This document shows positions 43,223 to 55,182 of a stretch of 64,000 nucleotides of DNA, in pieces. The position numbers and the translations under genes are program-made. The notes beneath the pieces were generated by a model. That model did no database searches. It saw only the letters and a program-made list of their open reading frames with translations, and was not told the origin of the DNA. Origin of the DNA: Oryzias latipes (taxonomy: Eukaryota > Chordata > Actinopteri > Beloniformes > Adrianichthyidae); assembly GCF_002234675.1 (NCBI RefSeq), contig NC_019878.2, forward strand, positions 3,113,763 to 3,177,762. The letters are read 5' to 3'. Numbering within the stretch: the first letter of the stretch is position 1; each line of letters opens with the position of its first letter.

Positions 43223-43268
43223 TGAATCACACACACACACACACACACACACCCCCCCCCCCCCCCCC
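43223..43268. repeat. CA run followed by C homopolymer
   Basis: (AC)n then about 17 C, in the short eif5a2-rpl22l1 intergenic region. Confidence 0.9.
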
Positions 43269-43619
43269 GCCCTGCATTTCTCAGACTCACTGGAAAAAAA
43301 GCGCTGCCATGGCGGCCTTCGTCATCAAGTTTTTTTCAGTCAATAGAATGTGGATGAGCAGGCCGTGGGATAAGGTCCAGGCACTTTTCAATCATTGACC
43401 TGGCTCAGCAGGTTTATTATCAGCGCGTGCGGGTAATCGCTGACCTTTGAACCCCCTTCATTGTGGCGCCAAACGTCTAAATATGGAAAATTTAAATGTC
43501 TTCTTGCCAGTTCAAACGGGCAAATCATTTTTATTTATAAATATTTAATTAAAAAAATATATTTGATTCAAACATTTCCGCCGATTTGACCATATTTGGA
43601 GGGCGGTCCGTGCATGCTG

Positions 43620-43673
43620 CATACGTCACTGCTGCGTCACATCCGTTCTCTCTTTCCTGTCCAAGCTCTTAAC
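43620..43673 (+). promoter_or_regulatory. rpl22l1: rpl22l1 core promoter and 5' TOP-like start
   Basis: No TATA box. Two CRE-like sites, TACGTCAC (43622-43629) and TGCGTCAC (43633-43640), precede the pyrimidine tract CTCTCTTTCCTG around 43648-43659, the usual start-site form of ribosomal-protein genes. The ATG follows about 24 nt later. Confidence 0.55.
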
Positions 43674-43682
43674 ATGGCGCCG
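43674..43682 (+). CDS. rpl22l1: rpl22l1 coding exon 1 (MAP)
   Basis: ATG GCG CCG followed by donor gtgagt. Met-Ala-Pro is the conserved L22 start, and the exon follows a TOP-like tract. Confidence 0.9.
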
Positions 43683-45651
43683 GTGAGTTAATGCCGCTCC
43701 GGCTACTTTTCCCCCCTTAATGTTTCATTTTTCACCAGAAACTCAAACTGTAAATGTAAGTGAGGCTGTACACCCCGGTCTACAGCACTCAGGGGAAAAT
43801 CCACGTCACTAATTTAGTGACTAAAGGAAACGTGTCAACGAAGCGGACGGAAGCTAACAGTTAGCATTAGCTGACACGTGTTTGTTTCATTTATTTCGCA
43901 CAAGTCTAACGGACTACACTCTATTTTCCCTCTACGATCACTTTAAGTAACTAAGCTAAACGTGATCTACTTTTACTGTCACGTGAATGATCGCGATTTC
44001 TCTAATAATATGTAATTAAGCTGTTATAAATAGGACAGGTGGTGCAGATGCATTAAACCTACACCTGCACCACCCGTTAGAGTATTTTGTTTGTTTTGTT
44101 TCTGAAAAAAGGAAGACGCTTGAATTACAGCTGTAGACATTTTTCTGCTCTGAGAGAAGAATGGGAATTTTAGATCTACAATGAATGTGTACAAAGTAGT
44201 CAATGTAAATTGTTGGAGTATAATGATTCATTTTAATGATTCGATTCACATGATACTTTGTGGTCGGGTATACAAACCAGCGAGACTTGGACAGAAATTC
44301 CTGCTACTGAACAGTGAAGTTTTCCAGATTCTTGGATTTCTTCCAGATCATCAAGTGGAAATGAAATCTGTGTCCAAACAAACCAGAATGAATGTCAAAT
44401 CCATTCACGTTTTAGTTTCCTAAAGTTCAACCCACTGCTGTTTTTTGACATCCAAAAAATCCAAAGGGAGTATTCTAGACACTGGATGGTCACATGACTT
44501 TACTAAAGTCAAACTGTTTCCACACATTGGACTGAAATGATGGACTGATCCGTTTTGGCTGACATCACTGTGTGTGTTGTCCGCTGTGATTGGTCGTTTT
44601 TACTTTATAGTAAGATTAACCTACCAAGTCTCAATCCAAACAGCTTTTGTTTAAAAAAAAGTAACTTATAAAAAATTTAGAAAAACATTTCAGTAATTTG
44701 TTCTGACAAAGATAAAAAATCTCTGTTGGAAGAGATTAGAAGATCCTAAATACAACCTCTTATTTTTATGATGAAGCTATGGTCACGTAGTAAAGTAAAG
44801 CTACCATGTCTCAATCCAAATGTCTTTCCAAGATCAATTATAATCTATTTCATTTTAACATGTTTTTTTAATGATATATAGTGAGTCAGTTAACAACTTG
44901 CTTCAGACTGATGGATCTGGGAGGTCGATTCATGAGCCAGTAATGGTTAATTAATCATTACACCCTAATAATGACACATTTTAAATGATCAATAATATCA
45001 TATTTTTGGCTTCTGTTCCTTCTTTCTTTCTCTCAGATCAAACAGAAGAGGCCTGCTGTTGGCAAAAGGTCTAAAAAGGGAGTTTCATGGAAGTTCACCC
45101 TGGACCTGACACACCCTGTGGAGGACGGGATCCTGGACTCTGCCAACTTTGTACGTCTGCTCTCCATCCTCTAACTATCATGTATTATTATATCTGTGAT
45201 CATGCACACAGCTCACCAGGTGTCTGGACTAGGGTCTCCTTCCCTAGCTCCAAACTTACTAGGGTTGCCTTCCCTAGTGCATCACTGTGCTTTGTTCATC
45301 AGGAAACCTTCCTCAAAGAGAGGATCAAGGTGAATGGAAAAACAGGCAATCTGGGTAACATCGTTCAGGTCGGCCGCATGAAGAACAAGATCAACGTCAC
45401 GTCTGAGAAGCAGTTCTCCAAAAGGTGAGAGGAGGGTCGCTGCTCGAGCTCCAAAAGCTAACGAGGAAGAGGTTTGCTATAACGTTGACAGCTGTCTCTA
45501 CCACAGGTATCTGAAGTACCTGACAAAAAAATACCTGAAGAAGAACAACCTCCGTGATTGGCTGAGAGTGGTGGCGTCCGACAAAGAGACATATGAGCTG
45601 CGTTATTTCCAGATCAGTCAGGAGGACGAGGAGTCGGAGACAGATGAGTGA
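43674..45651 (+). CDS. rpl22l1: 60S ribosomal protein L22-like 1
   Basis: Paralogue of RPL22 (eL22), a large-subunit RNA-binding protein with extra roles in splicing and development (family knowledge). Coding exons at 43674-43682 (MAP only), 45037-45150, 45303-45424 and 45507-45651 give 129 residues. A basic N-terminus ([15 protein letters not shown]) is followed by [35 protein letters not shown], then [20 protein letters not shown] and an acidic tail EDEESETDE. The [16 protein letters not shown] segment matches RPL22L1 rather than RPL22 ([16 protein letters not shown]). The three-codon first coding exon is usual for this family. AATAAA at 45681-45686. Confidence 0.95.
44272..44735 (-). repeat. 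Right arm of inverted repeat pair flanking eif5a2
   Basis: Inverted counterpart of 35840-36312, located in rpl22l1 intron 1. A further fragment (about 44760-44880, with ctaccatgtctcaatccaaa) looks related. Confidence 0.85.
45037..45150 (+). CDS. rpl22l1: rpl22l1 coding exon 2
   Basis: 38 codons, phase 0-0: [20 protein letters not shown], then [18 protein letters not shown]. Acceptor tctcag, donor gtacgt. Confidence 0.95.
45303..45424 (+). CDS. rpl22l1: rpl22l1 coding exon 3
   Basis: Encodes [20 protein letters not shown], then [20 protein letters not shown]. Acceptor atcag, donor gtgaga, ending in a split Arg codon. Confidence 0.95.
45507..45651 (+). CDS. rpl22l1: rpl22l1 last coding exon
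   Basis: Encodes [20 protein letters not shown], then [20 protein letters not shown] and the acidic tail, TGA at 45649-45651. Acceptor cacag. Confidence 0.95.
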
Positions 45652-45680
45652 AGAGCAGCAGTGGAATGTGTGGGCAGTAA

Positions 45681-45686
45681 AATAAA
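45681..45686 (+). terminator. rpl22l1: rpl22l1 polyadenylation signal
   Basis: AATAAA 30 nt after the stop codon, followed by a T/G-rich stretch near 45700-45720. The very short 3' UTR is typical of ribosomal-protein genes. Confidence 0.75.
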
Positions 45687-45899
45687 AGTGCAAAAACTTT
45701 CTTTTGTGTTGTTTTGGTTTTATTCTCAAAAAAAGCAACAAATATTTATCTTCAGAGCCACACAGAACTCAACGTGGCTCCTATAGTTTCAAAGCAGGAT
45801 GTTCTCATCCTCAGGATGACTGAACAGAGTTACAGAGCAGCCTGACAAAAACAGAAGCAGCAACAGCTCTGTTGATTTATTGGAAAAGGATCAGCATGT

Positions 45900-46120
45900 T
45901 CCTCAACACGTATGTGCAAAGCATTAACCACACTCGTGTATGGATGTGTGCACGTGTGGCTCTACAGCTGTGAACGTCTAATTGGGTTTCTGAATTTGAA
46001 CTGAAGATCCGCGTTTACCCTCATTCTGTTAATGTAATGCACCAGCAGGTGGCAGCAAACCAGAAGACGCAGCAGTTCAACAAAACCACCAGCAGGTGGC
46101 AGCAAACCAGAAGCGACCAG
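45900..46120 (+). repeat. Duplicated segment with CTCF-like motifs, copy 1
   Basis: Similar to 48235-48430 (tggatgtgtgcacgtgtgg, gggtttctgaatttgaactg, ccagcaggtggcagcaaa). Within it a 47-nt unit is repeated, giving two CCAGCAGGTGGCAGCA motifs at 46042-46057 and 46089-46104. Confidence 0.75.
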
Positions 46121-46140
46121 ACAGATTTATAGATTTAGAT

Positions 46141-47147
46141 CACTTGTCAAACTCAAGGCCCGCGGGCGAAATGTGGCCCGCCATGTCATTTTATGTGTAG
46201 GGCTGTGACGATCACCGCACTTTTTTTTTTTTGAAAGTTTAGCATATGTTGCGTGATTGGAACTATAATAAACACATTCATCTTTGCTGATAATTTACTT
46301 TTTCTGCTAGTCCTGTGTTCAGACTTTCCTTCTTTCTTTCAGACTGTTCTCTCCTTCTCTCCCACAGCGCCTTTCACTGTCTCTTGTCGGCCCGCCTCTC
46401 ACTGCCTCTGCTGCACGCGGCTCCCTTTACACACACAGGCGCCAGCTTTCAGAAGCACACATCCTCATTCTACAACAGAAGATTCCGTCTAGCAAGGAAA
46501 TACGACAAATTTACTGCGTTCTAATTATTAATTTCCATTTGTATTCATTTCCATTACACGCTGCATGCGTTCTTGAGTGCGCGACACGGCCGCCCGCCGG
46601 AGGATTTTGTGTTGGGGTGGTGGGGGAGGGGGTCATTTTTGTTCTCCTTCACTCTGTAACACCAAACATGAGTGCGCACTGTTAGATTTCGATGAATATC
46701 ACTACATGTTTGGTTTGGGAACTATTTTGTGCAGCGCAACGTTATGTGTCTGTATAAAACTGAGAAGATGTCTCGAGAGCATAAAAGTTTTTAATTTCTT
46801 AAAATAAAAATTGGTTTGTATTTATTCAGATCTAGGGGGAACTGAAATTGAAATATCGGATTTGGCAACTAAACATTAGGACTTAAACACTGTCCATATA
46901 ATCTAACCTGACAGAATCAAATGTAAAAGGATTTATGCTAGAATAACAACAAATATATGTTTCTATGCAACTGTAATTGTCACTTTAAAAAGTTATAATA
47001 AATAAATAATGAGTTATTTAACATTGAGGAGTCTTTACATTTATTTTTCATTACATTTAGTTACATGTATACGTTATATCTGGTCCTTTGAGGACAGCCA
47101 CTATGCTGATGATGTGGCCCTCGGTGAAAATGAGTTTGACACCCCTG
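46141..47147. mobile_element. hAT (Charlie-like) transposon derivative, 1.0 kb, with target duplication
   Basis: The right end GTTTGACACCCCTG is intact; the left end, CACTTGTCAAAC, is a decayed form of CAGGGGTGTCAAAC. Flanked by the exact 8-bp duplication ATTTAGAT (46133-46140 and 47148-47155). No intact transposase. Subterminal ggcccgcggg blocks resemble the element at 58043. Confidence 0.85.
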
Positions 47148-47421
47148 ATTTAGATTTAGAAATCGTAATGCATAACCACACATGAAGTCTGCTCTCATAG
47201 TCATTTAAAATGAGCTGTAAACTGGCTTCTGAGTAAAAACTTTAAAAAAAAATTTTTTTTAAATACATATGTATGCCCCCCCTCCCCCCACTTACACAAA
47301 AACACTTCATTATGTGATTTAGAAACTTTATGGTTGCCTGAAGGGAATTATTCATGAAAACAATTGATAAATATATTCCTGTGACCAAAAAAATAAAAGT
47401 ATTTAAAAACCTGCTTGCCCT

Positions 47422-47536
47422 GCGACAGACTGTCCAGGGTGTCCCCTGCTTTCGCCCACAAGTGTCCGGGATAGGCTCCAGCAGCCCCGTGACCCCAAAA
47501 GGGACAAACGGAAGAAGATGAATGAATGAATGAAAA
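47422..47536 (+). repeat. LINE 3'-tail-like fragment
   Basis: gataggctccagcagccccg followed by gaagaagatgaatgaatga, the form of fish L2-type retroposon 3' ends with a short tandem tail. Confidence 0.6.
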
Positions 47537-47717
47537 ATCTGCTTAGGAGCAGGTTGGATTAATGTACACGTTACTCACAATGAGTTAGCAATATAGTAAA
47601 AAATAAACAAATAAACTCAGCATGTGGCATCAACATTCTGTAGGTATAAAAGTTCTTGAATCTTTGGATCATCTGCTGAAGTCCACAGTCATCTCTTTTG
47701 CTGCTGCATTTTCTCCT

Positions 47718-47803
47718 GACACATTCTGTCCTTCCATCAGACTTTCTGATGATCTGCTTGGACACATTCTGTCCTTCCATCAGACTTTCTGATGATCTGC
47801 TTG
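47718..47803 (+). repeat. Perfect 43-bp tandem duplication
   Basis: 47718-47760 is repeated without a mismatch at 47761-47803 (starts gacacattctgtccttccat). Confidence 0.95.
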
Positions 47804-48234
47804 GACACAACGCTCTGTGAACAGACAGCCTCCTTATCTAGGAACATTTGTGTCTAAACCAGACTATGGAGGGGATCAGTGGTGGTCTTCTGGCTGGTTG
47901 TAAAGTCTGAAGTCTTCCTCATATTCCTCTTCTTCTGGTAGAGTTTTATGGCGGATGGCACACAGCGTTGTAGTCTTCCCCGTATTGAACCAAACTGAAC
48001 CATTGAATGACGTGTGGGGAAACTGTGCAGGTGTTTCAGGTTTAGTAGGTGATTAGTTGGTAAAACTCAATTTTCTGAAATCCAGTTTTTGTGGGTTTAT
48101 GGGCTGGAAAAAATGAATACTTAAAATAAATTAAACAGCTGGGCCTGAACCTATACTCTATGAAAGTTTAATTTTTGTAATGGAATTTCGGAAATGAACA
48201 CTTTTCCATGATATTCTATTTTTTGTGTGGATAA

Positions 48235-48430
48235 AGTCTGTATGTTCAAAGCATAAACTGCACTCCTAGATGGATGTGTGCGCGTTTGACTCTGCGGCTG
48301 AGAATGCTCTTAAATGTTAGGGTTTTCTGAATCTGAATTGAAGGTAAACGATGATCCTCATACTGTGCAGCACACAGCATTTCAACACATTACCAGCAGG
48401 TGGCAGCAAATCAGAAGCAGCCAGGCAAAC
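48235..48430 (+). repeat. Duplicated segment with CTCF-like motif, copy 2
   Basis: Diverged copy of 45900-46120, carrying CCAGCAGGTGGCAGCA at 48393-48408. Confidence 0.7.
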
Positions 48431-50189
48431 GTTAATAATTGTATGAACCATGGAAAAGCAAATGCAGTGTACACCATACTCTTGTTGCAGGTGGAGTTCC
48501 ACTTGGTAAATTGATTCCTCCTGTGCGCACCAGCTGCCCACCTGCAGAGGGCTTGTGAGGCTGGCTTCCCTGTGGCAGTCTGAGGGTCAGTGTCAGCCTG
48601 CTGCATCAAGGTTGGACTGGCTGAGCGCAGCCTCAGGCTGCACAGCACAGTGGTTGTTTTTAGCTGAGTCTAGCCTCAGACACTGCTCAGCACGATGTCC
48701 TAACGTGAGCCAGGTAGGTCTCCCTCCCATTTTGCTGCTGATCCCTATATGTGATCCTATCAGAGGCTGTGTTTATGTCACTCGAGCTCCTAGGCTGCAT
48801 GCACAGGTATGTGTGTTTGAGCCTGTTGTTGGACTTTGGAGCCACACAATTTTGCCTTTGTCTCTCCGTCTTACCAGATGCCACCGGAGTCTGGAGTCCT
48901 CCCATGACGGACAGGTGTCAGTCGCCACCTGAGTGCATTGTGGGCATGGCCAATGGATGTCAGGACTTCAAGTACTGAGTTTAGGAACAGACACTTGAGC
49001 TGCAGAGGATTGTGTGCAGGCTCTGATGTGGCCCAATCATTTATGGTTTTCGGGTTTGTCTTTTAACAATTCTATTAATAAATATTTTTATTTTGTATGA
49101 AGTATCTGTCTCAGCTTCTTACGTCAGAGTCCTGCGCTTATTTATGTTTTTAGTTTTCTGGTGGTTCCACTCGGCAATTTGGGGAAACTATAGTGCCACA
49201 CACTCACAGGCCACATCTGTCCAACTGCTCGTCAACGCAAATTTCTAATCAGCCAATCACACAGTAGGAACTCATTTAGGCACGTAGACATGGCCGAGAT
49301 CAGGGGTGGGCAGACTTCCTGGAGAGACAACAAGCAATGGAAACAGCTCCAGTTCTAACACCTAGTTCTGGTGGTTACGTCTCGTGAGTCACGGCTCAGT
49401 GTTCTATAAATCCTTCCTACCTGTGATGAATGCAAAATGTAAAAAAACCTAAAAAAAGAAAACGAAAAGTCAGGTGTGCTTGTTTTGTTATTTCAAAGTT
49501 CACTTCAGCACCAAAAAAAAAATCTCTCAATTGACATTTACATACATGTATAACATTTTTGAAAGATCCTAAAGAATTACCATGAGCTTTGATGAAAGAG
49601 TCAATTGCTTCTCATATTTTCTAGGTTTCTTTTTCTTTATTTGTGAAGGATGTTTATGGTTATTTCAGATCTTTAATCATCTACATCACTGTCAGAAATG
49701 ACATCCCATATACCCCTTTCTTCTATTTCCTTCTGAACATTCACAACATTCAGTGGTGGCACCTAAGTCAATCTGAGACAGTTTTGTTGACATACAAGAA
49801 CATTTGTCTGCATCATGATTGGTAGGATGGACAGACCCAGATGCTGAAACCCAGAATGAGGACACAGGTAGGTAAGAGTATTTTCCTTCCAGGAGAGTTG
49901 GTTGTGGCTTGGTATGAGTCTGATGAGGACTGCGGCTTGAGGTAGTAGCACGGCTTTGCAGAGCGTGTTGTTTCCATAGGAATGCAGGGGGGCTCGAACT
50001 GACTTCCACACAGGTGACACTTGGAGGCTGGAATCCTGAAGCAGGGAGAATAATATTAGAGTCGGGACAAGACTTGGTTTCACAAACATGAGCTTAGACT
50101 GAGACCAGGTATAGCCACCATAAGGGGCAACGAACTGGCGTTGAATCATGGAGCTGAGTCTCCTTTTGAGATGCAGCGGTTGATGAGGT

Positions 50190-51863
50190 GGAGTGGTCAC
50201 AGCTGGTGGAGTCGGGTGCAGAGCAGGAGAGGGAGGAGACTGACAGGCACCATAACATCATGCTTGCCTTGCTTGAACCTGCAGTAAACCAACCGCAGCC
50301 CACTTTGAGGAACAGGACTGTTATTCACCCAGGTCACTTTTAATTCTCCATTCTCAATGCGCCATGCTCTACCAATGCATGAGAGAGCACACAATAGCTT
50401 TCACACAATTCCTCATTACTGCTGCTTGGTAATTTGCTCTTTTACTGTGTTGAAGTAGAGTGTCGTATGTTGGAGGCATTGATAGTTTTGGCAGGGCAGA
50501 AGATGCCAGGCAGATTGCTTTGTCTCTTGCATCGTCTACATTTTGTGCAGATGATTGATCATCCAGGTTGCAAACATATTTGCAAAGAATTTCAAAGGTG
50601 AAGCAATCCGTCTTAAAACTTTTACCCACATTTTTTTCCCCTTGCCATGAAAAGCTCTTGTTAAGTCATAACCTAAAACTGAATCCCAATAAGGCTTGAA
50701 CATAGACTGATGCTGAGAGCTGAGGTCACCTTGAATGAATCTATGATCCTTGTTCTGCTGATGCCTCATGTGTAGAAGTAAAACCTACAGTGCAGATCTT
50801 AGAGACGTACAGCAATGACTGCCACATCAGTATCAGGGCAGGAGAGTCTCATATGAGCCTCTTTATCATCATTGCTGCACAATAAATAAAAAAAGTTCTT
50901 GTGTCTTCAAGAAATTGCCAAGCAGCTTTTCTTCTATGTCTGCTTTCAGTGTCACTTTCTGCTCTGCTTACTTCTGTTGTTTTGTCTGTAGTAGCCTGTG
51001 CATGAGCTTATCTGCAGCAAGTCTCTCCACAAAATCAGCTCACTTATGTTGCGCTTCAGGGAGTGAAACACTAGCTGAGGAAAATCAAGGGTCAACCTTC
51101 TCTTTTTATCAACACAATGTAATTGCTCTGCCAAGGACAACATCTATCCTGTTCTATTCTATTCATCTAATTGATTAATATTAGTATGAATAAATATTGA
51201 GTCACATGTACCAAAAACTTTACCACCACAGATTTTACCCCTTGGGTATTCCAACCTAGACAGAATGTGTTGTCATGACAAAGACACAAATTCATTATGA
51301 ACTTTGGGTTGCTTCAGAATGATTTAGTCATTTAATTAGCTTTTAGAATTACTGGAGTGTTTTTCTTCAAAGCTAGCAAAGACAATGTTGGTATTTCTGT
51401 TACACTTCCTGTAGTCTGAAGCACCAAAGTTTTCATGCTCTTTCACCAAACTGATGAAATTTCTTCTCAGCTGATTCCTCCTCGGCACCTCCTGATTTAA
51501 AATTATTCAGTTCTCGATTATCTGGTCACAGAGATCTTGTGGCTGACTTTAAAGGATGGTTCTTTTCTGAAACACAAATTCAATGCATAAAGTTAGCAAC
51601 AAATAATCCACCTAAAGAAAATACATGTGCTGCCTGTGCAAATGATTACATTGACCATATTACATTTCTTCTTCTGTGGTTCCAGTAACTGTTGCAGTGG
51701 GCTTGTTAAAGTATCGGGTGTACTGACAGTAACAGGACTTATGATATCGGACTTTAACAGCTGCACGGTCTTTAGCTTTAAAGTGCAAAAGACTCCCAGT
51801 GTCCTTCATTTCAGCAGCTTTGAGGAACAAACCTTTAAAGAATGAAAAGAAAAACCCCAACAT
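50190..51863 (-). pseudogene. Decayed transposon-type ORF
   Basis: Fragments in different minus-strand frames look like one broken gene. From its N-terminus: LLHFKAKDRAAVKVRYHKSC (about 51660-51863), QLHCVDKKRRLTLDFPQLVF (about 50952-51143), DLTRAFHGKGKKMWVKVLRR (about 50536-50769), then LPKLSMPPTYDTLLQHSKRA and NYQAAVMRN (about 50369-50629). The pattern DxTxxFxGKGK ... RANYQAA resembles a multicopy animal transposon-associated protein family that I recall but cannot name. Stops and frameshifts separate the pieces. Confidence 0.5.
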
Positions 51864-52736
51864 GATCTGTCTGTAAATGTGTTTAATACATATTTCTATA
51901 GGGACAAGTCAGTTAACAGTTTCAGTGGTGAATCGGATGTGCTGTAGAAAGCTATAGCTACAACCTTTCAACTCCTGTGCCGCCGTGAATATTTAACAAA
52001 AATAAAACACATCAAATTAACAGCCTATACATGACCCTATATGAAAACAAGTACAAGCCTACTGAATTGGGTTCAAATCATCACAACTCTAAACAAAAGA
52101 CTTCAGTAGTGTTTGTAAGATGAAGACACAGGTTGTTTCCCCACATACTTGCTGATGAGCTCGGTGCCAGTAACAGATGACCCATCATAGGTTTGCCTGA
52201 AACAGTGATGTATTTATCCTCTTTTTAGCATGTGATGCTCAGGACAGGCAGAACATGGACACATGGATATATTTTTTTTACAGTCTATGGACGCAGCTCA
52301 CAGATGTGAGTCAGGTGAGCCACTGAAAAGGTCGGAGGCATTAACAGCGCTAACCCCTGCTGGCTTTTTGACTTGTGGGCCAAAAGGTTTCCTAGATTTG
52401 ACAGAAGGGCCTGGCCAGACCAGGATTGGATACATGGAGTGTTTTTTTAATGCACCTCAAAAGAGAAATAAAATGGAATCTGGGTGAGAACGTGCTTTAA
52501 AACAGAACATTTTTGAGTTTTTATTTCAAAACTGTAAAATTTGTTCAAATTTTAGTGCCAATTGCACTAAGGGATTGATGTCCCTCAAGGAAAATGGAAA
52601 TTTACAGAAATTGTGCTTCTCCTGGTATTGGAATTATCAGAAAAATGACTGTCCAACTCAGAAGACACATATGAACGAAAATATGAAAAACCTGGACTTT
52701 TAATAGTGAATGAATGTTGACTGTATAATACGAAAC

Positions 52737-52977
52737 GTCTTCCTCTGTCAGCTTTTCCCATCAGGGGTTGCCACAGCGAAACAACCTCTCCTTTGAGAAT
52801 GAGTTGCATGGTTAACTTGGCAATGTTTTATGCTGGATGCCCTTCCTGATGCAATCCTCTCAATTTATCTGGGCTTGGGACCGGCACAGAAGCAGAGAAG
52901 GGAATAGGGAGCAGCCTGGATTCGAATCCTGGTTTCACGGATGGAAGGTGCTGCAAACTGAGCTAAACCGGCTCCCC
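52737..52977 (-). mobile_element. tRNA-derived SINE with 19-bp target duplication
   Basis: Flanked by TGACTGTATAATACGAAAC at 52718-52736 and 52978-52996, an exact 19-bp duplication. Read on the minus strand it starts with a tRNA-like head: A-box-like TTTAGCTCAGTTTG and B-box-like GGATTCGAATCC. Long exact duplications are typical of LINE-mediated SINE insertion. Confidence 0.88.
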
Positions 52978-55013
52978 TGACTGTATAATACGAAACAACC
53001 TCTGCATATTTAAAAGTAGAAATAATTGACACACAAAAAAGTCAATGTCAGTCACGTCAGTCACACTTCTGTGTAATCAAACTGTTCGATTAGGAAACAA
53101 CACAAAATATCACCATTTTGTTCAAGTGGAATAGACAACAGGTGGAATTAATAGACGATAAGCAATACACCTTCAATAAAGGAGTGGTTCTGCAAGTGGT
53201 GACCACAGACAACTTCTCCGTCCTTTTGTTTTCATGGATGATGTTTTGGTGACTTTCGAATGCTGACAGTGTTGTCACTCCAGTGGTACCATGAGACAGT
53301 GTCTACAACCCACACAAGTATCCAATGTAGTGCAACTCATCCAGATGGCACAGCAATCACATCACATCAGGATCATACCTCCTGCTTTGAACGAGGAGCG
53401 ACAGGAAGAGCACTGCCAGAGCCCTGCAAAATGTTCTCCAGCAGGCCACAAATGTGTCTGTGTCTGTTCAGACTGTACCTCAAACAACCAAACACATTAA
53501 GAGTTTAATAAAGAACCTCCAAATCCTTATTGAAAACAACAGAATATGAGTCTGAGTTCTGTCTGTTTTTACTTTTTCTTTTAGGTGTTGAAACAGCCTC
53601 ATCATGGAAACCAGATTGTAACGTCACATAAATCTGTCAAAAATGCTTTATTAAAGCCTGTTTATCGAACATAAACCAAGTGTTGGCTTGGAGTGTCTCT
53701 GATTTGGGGTTCAGATGTCACATTTGAGTCACATAAACTCAGATTCTGGATTGCCTCTGCTCTACTCATGCCAGCGTCTACAGCTTTGCAACCAAGTTTC
53801 TGTATCTGCAGTTTTAAAGAGCTGCCAGCAAACAGAAAATTCCTTTATATTCATAAACAGAAAAAGATGTTTTGCTTCTGCGTTGTCTGCGAAAGCATCT
53901 GGATCTGCTTCAGTTCCATCATCTCATGAAGCCTCAGGAATGCATCCACCTTCTGCTGCTCAGCAGTCAGCAGAAAAGAACGTTACCGTGGATCTTGTTT
54001 GTTAGTGATGAGTTTGTTGGTGTGAGATGGATCTTATCTGACAAACATCTCGTCTTGTTTAAAATCATTTGTATCTACTAGTTGAGGAACCATGAACTGT
54101 AAAATAGAGATGTGATGAAATATGTTTGTTCATATAATTCAGGCACACAGCAGTGGAGCGTCCCAGTTTACTCTGTCATGTGCAGGCTGTGCTGTAAGCT
54201 GACCCCCAGCATCATGTTACCCCCCAGGTTATAATGACACACCAATCCTGACTGTTTCAGGAACATGACGTTTTTCATGGAGGGCCTTTTGGATGTGTAC
54301 TGTTCTGTCAGGTCAGCTCCATCCACGTTACCACGAGCTTCACCTTCATGTTTGATTCTCTCCAACAGCTTCCACTCACTCAAATCTACTGCTTGCTTCT
54401 CTAAGTTACATTTAACTCATTTTGATAGTAAGAGTCAATCAAGGTCTGACAGGAAGGAGCTTGTTTCTGAGCAAATGTGGGGAAAAAAGGGTCATATTTG
54501 AATTTGCAGATGACAACTCCTTCTGTAATAAGAGTTTAGTGACTGCAGATTTGTAGTATTACCATAGCCTATTTCCCTTTAACAATTTATACATTTTTGT
54601 TGAATGATAAATTTGCTTTTCTTAGTTTAGCTAATAAAAAACATGAAGCCCAGTGACAAGACATGTATTTTTCCCAAAATGAAGGTTTTAAATCCAAAAA
54701 TTAAACTTTTTTTTTAAAGTACCGGTATATATATTCAGAAAAACTCATATGGATTAAAGTAAGTACTAATATTTTTAAATACAAAACTGAGCTTAAGTTC
54801 AAAATGATCCTCTTGTTAGTTTAGTATTTAAACAGTCCTCAACAGGCCTGGCTCAAAGCTAACCTGAACCACATGGTGAAGGTATTCGACAGTTCCAGAG
54901 GCTCAGGTTAGTTTCTACATTTGTTGTCAGTGCACGTCTTTGAAGAGGTTTTTGAAAACAGTACAACTGTTGACAATAATATGAGAATGAGATGCAGAAG
55001 GAGCATCTATCTA

Positions 55014-55160
55014 AGACAGCTTTATTCTTTTAGGGCGGTTGCTGAAGCCTATCCCAGCTACTGTTGGGTGAAGAGAGGGCACACCCTGAAGGTTTTGCCT
55101 CCCCGTTTTACAGTCACACAGAGACAAACAGCCACACATGCTTGCATGTAAGGGTGAAGC
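55014..55160 (+). repeat. LINE-tail-like fragment
   Basis: gcggttgctgaagcctatcc followed by acagtcacacagagacaaac, resembling the fish retroposon 3' region also seen at 61139. Confidence 0.5.
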
Positions 55161-55182
55161 ATTGACTGCAACTTAGAACGGT

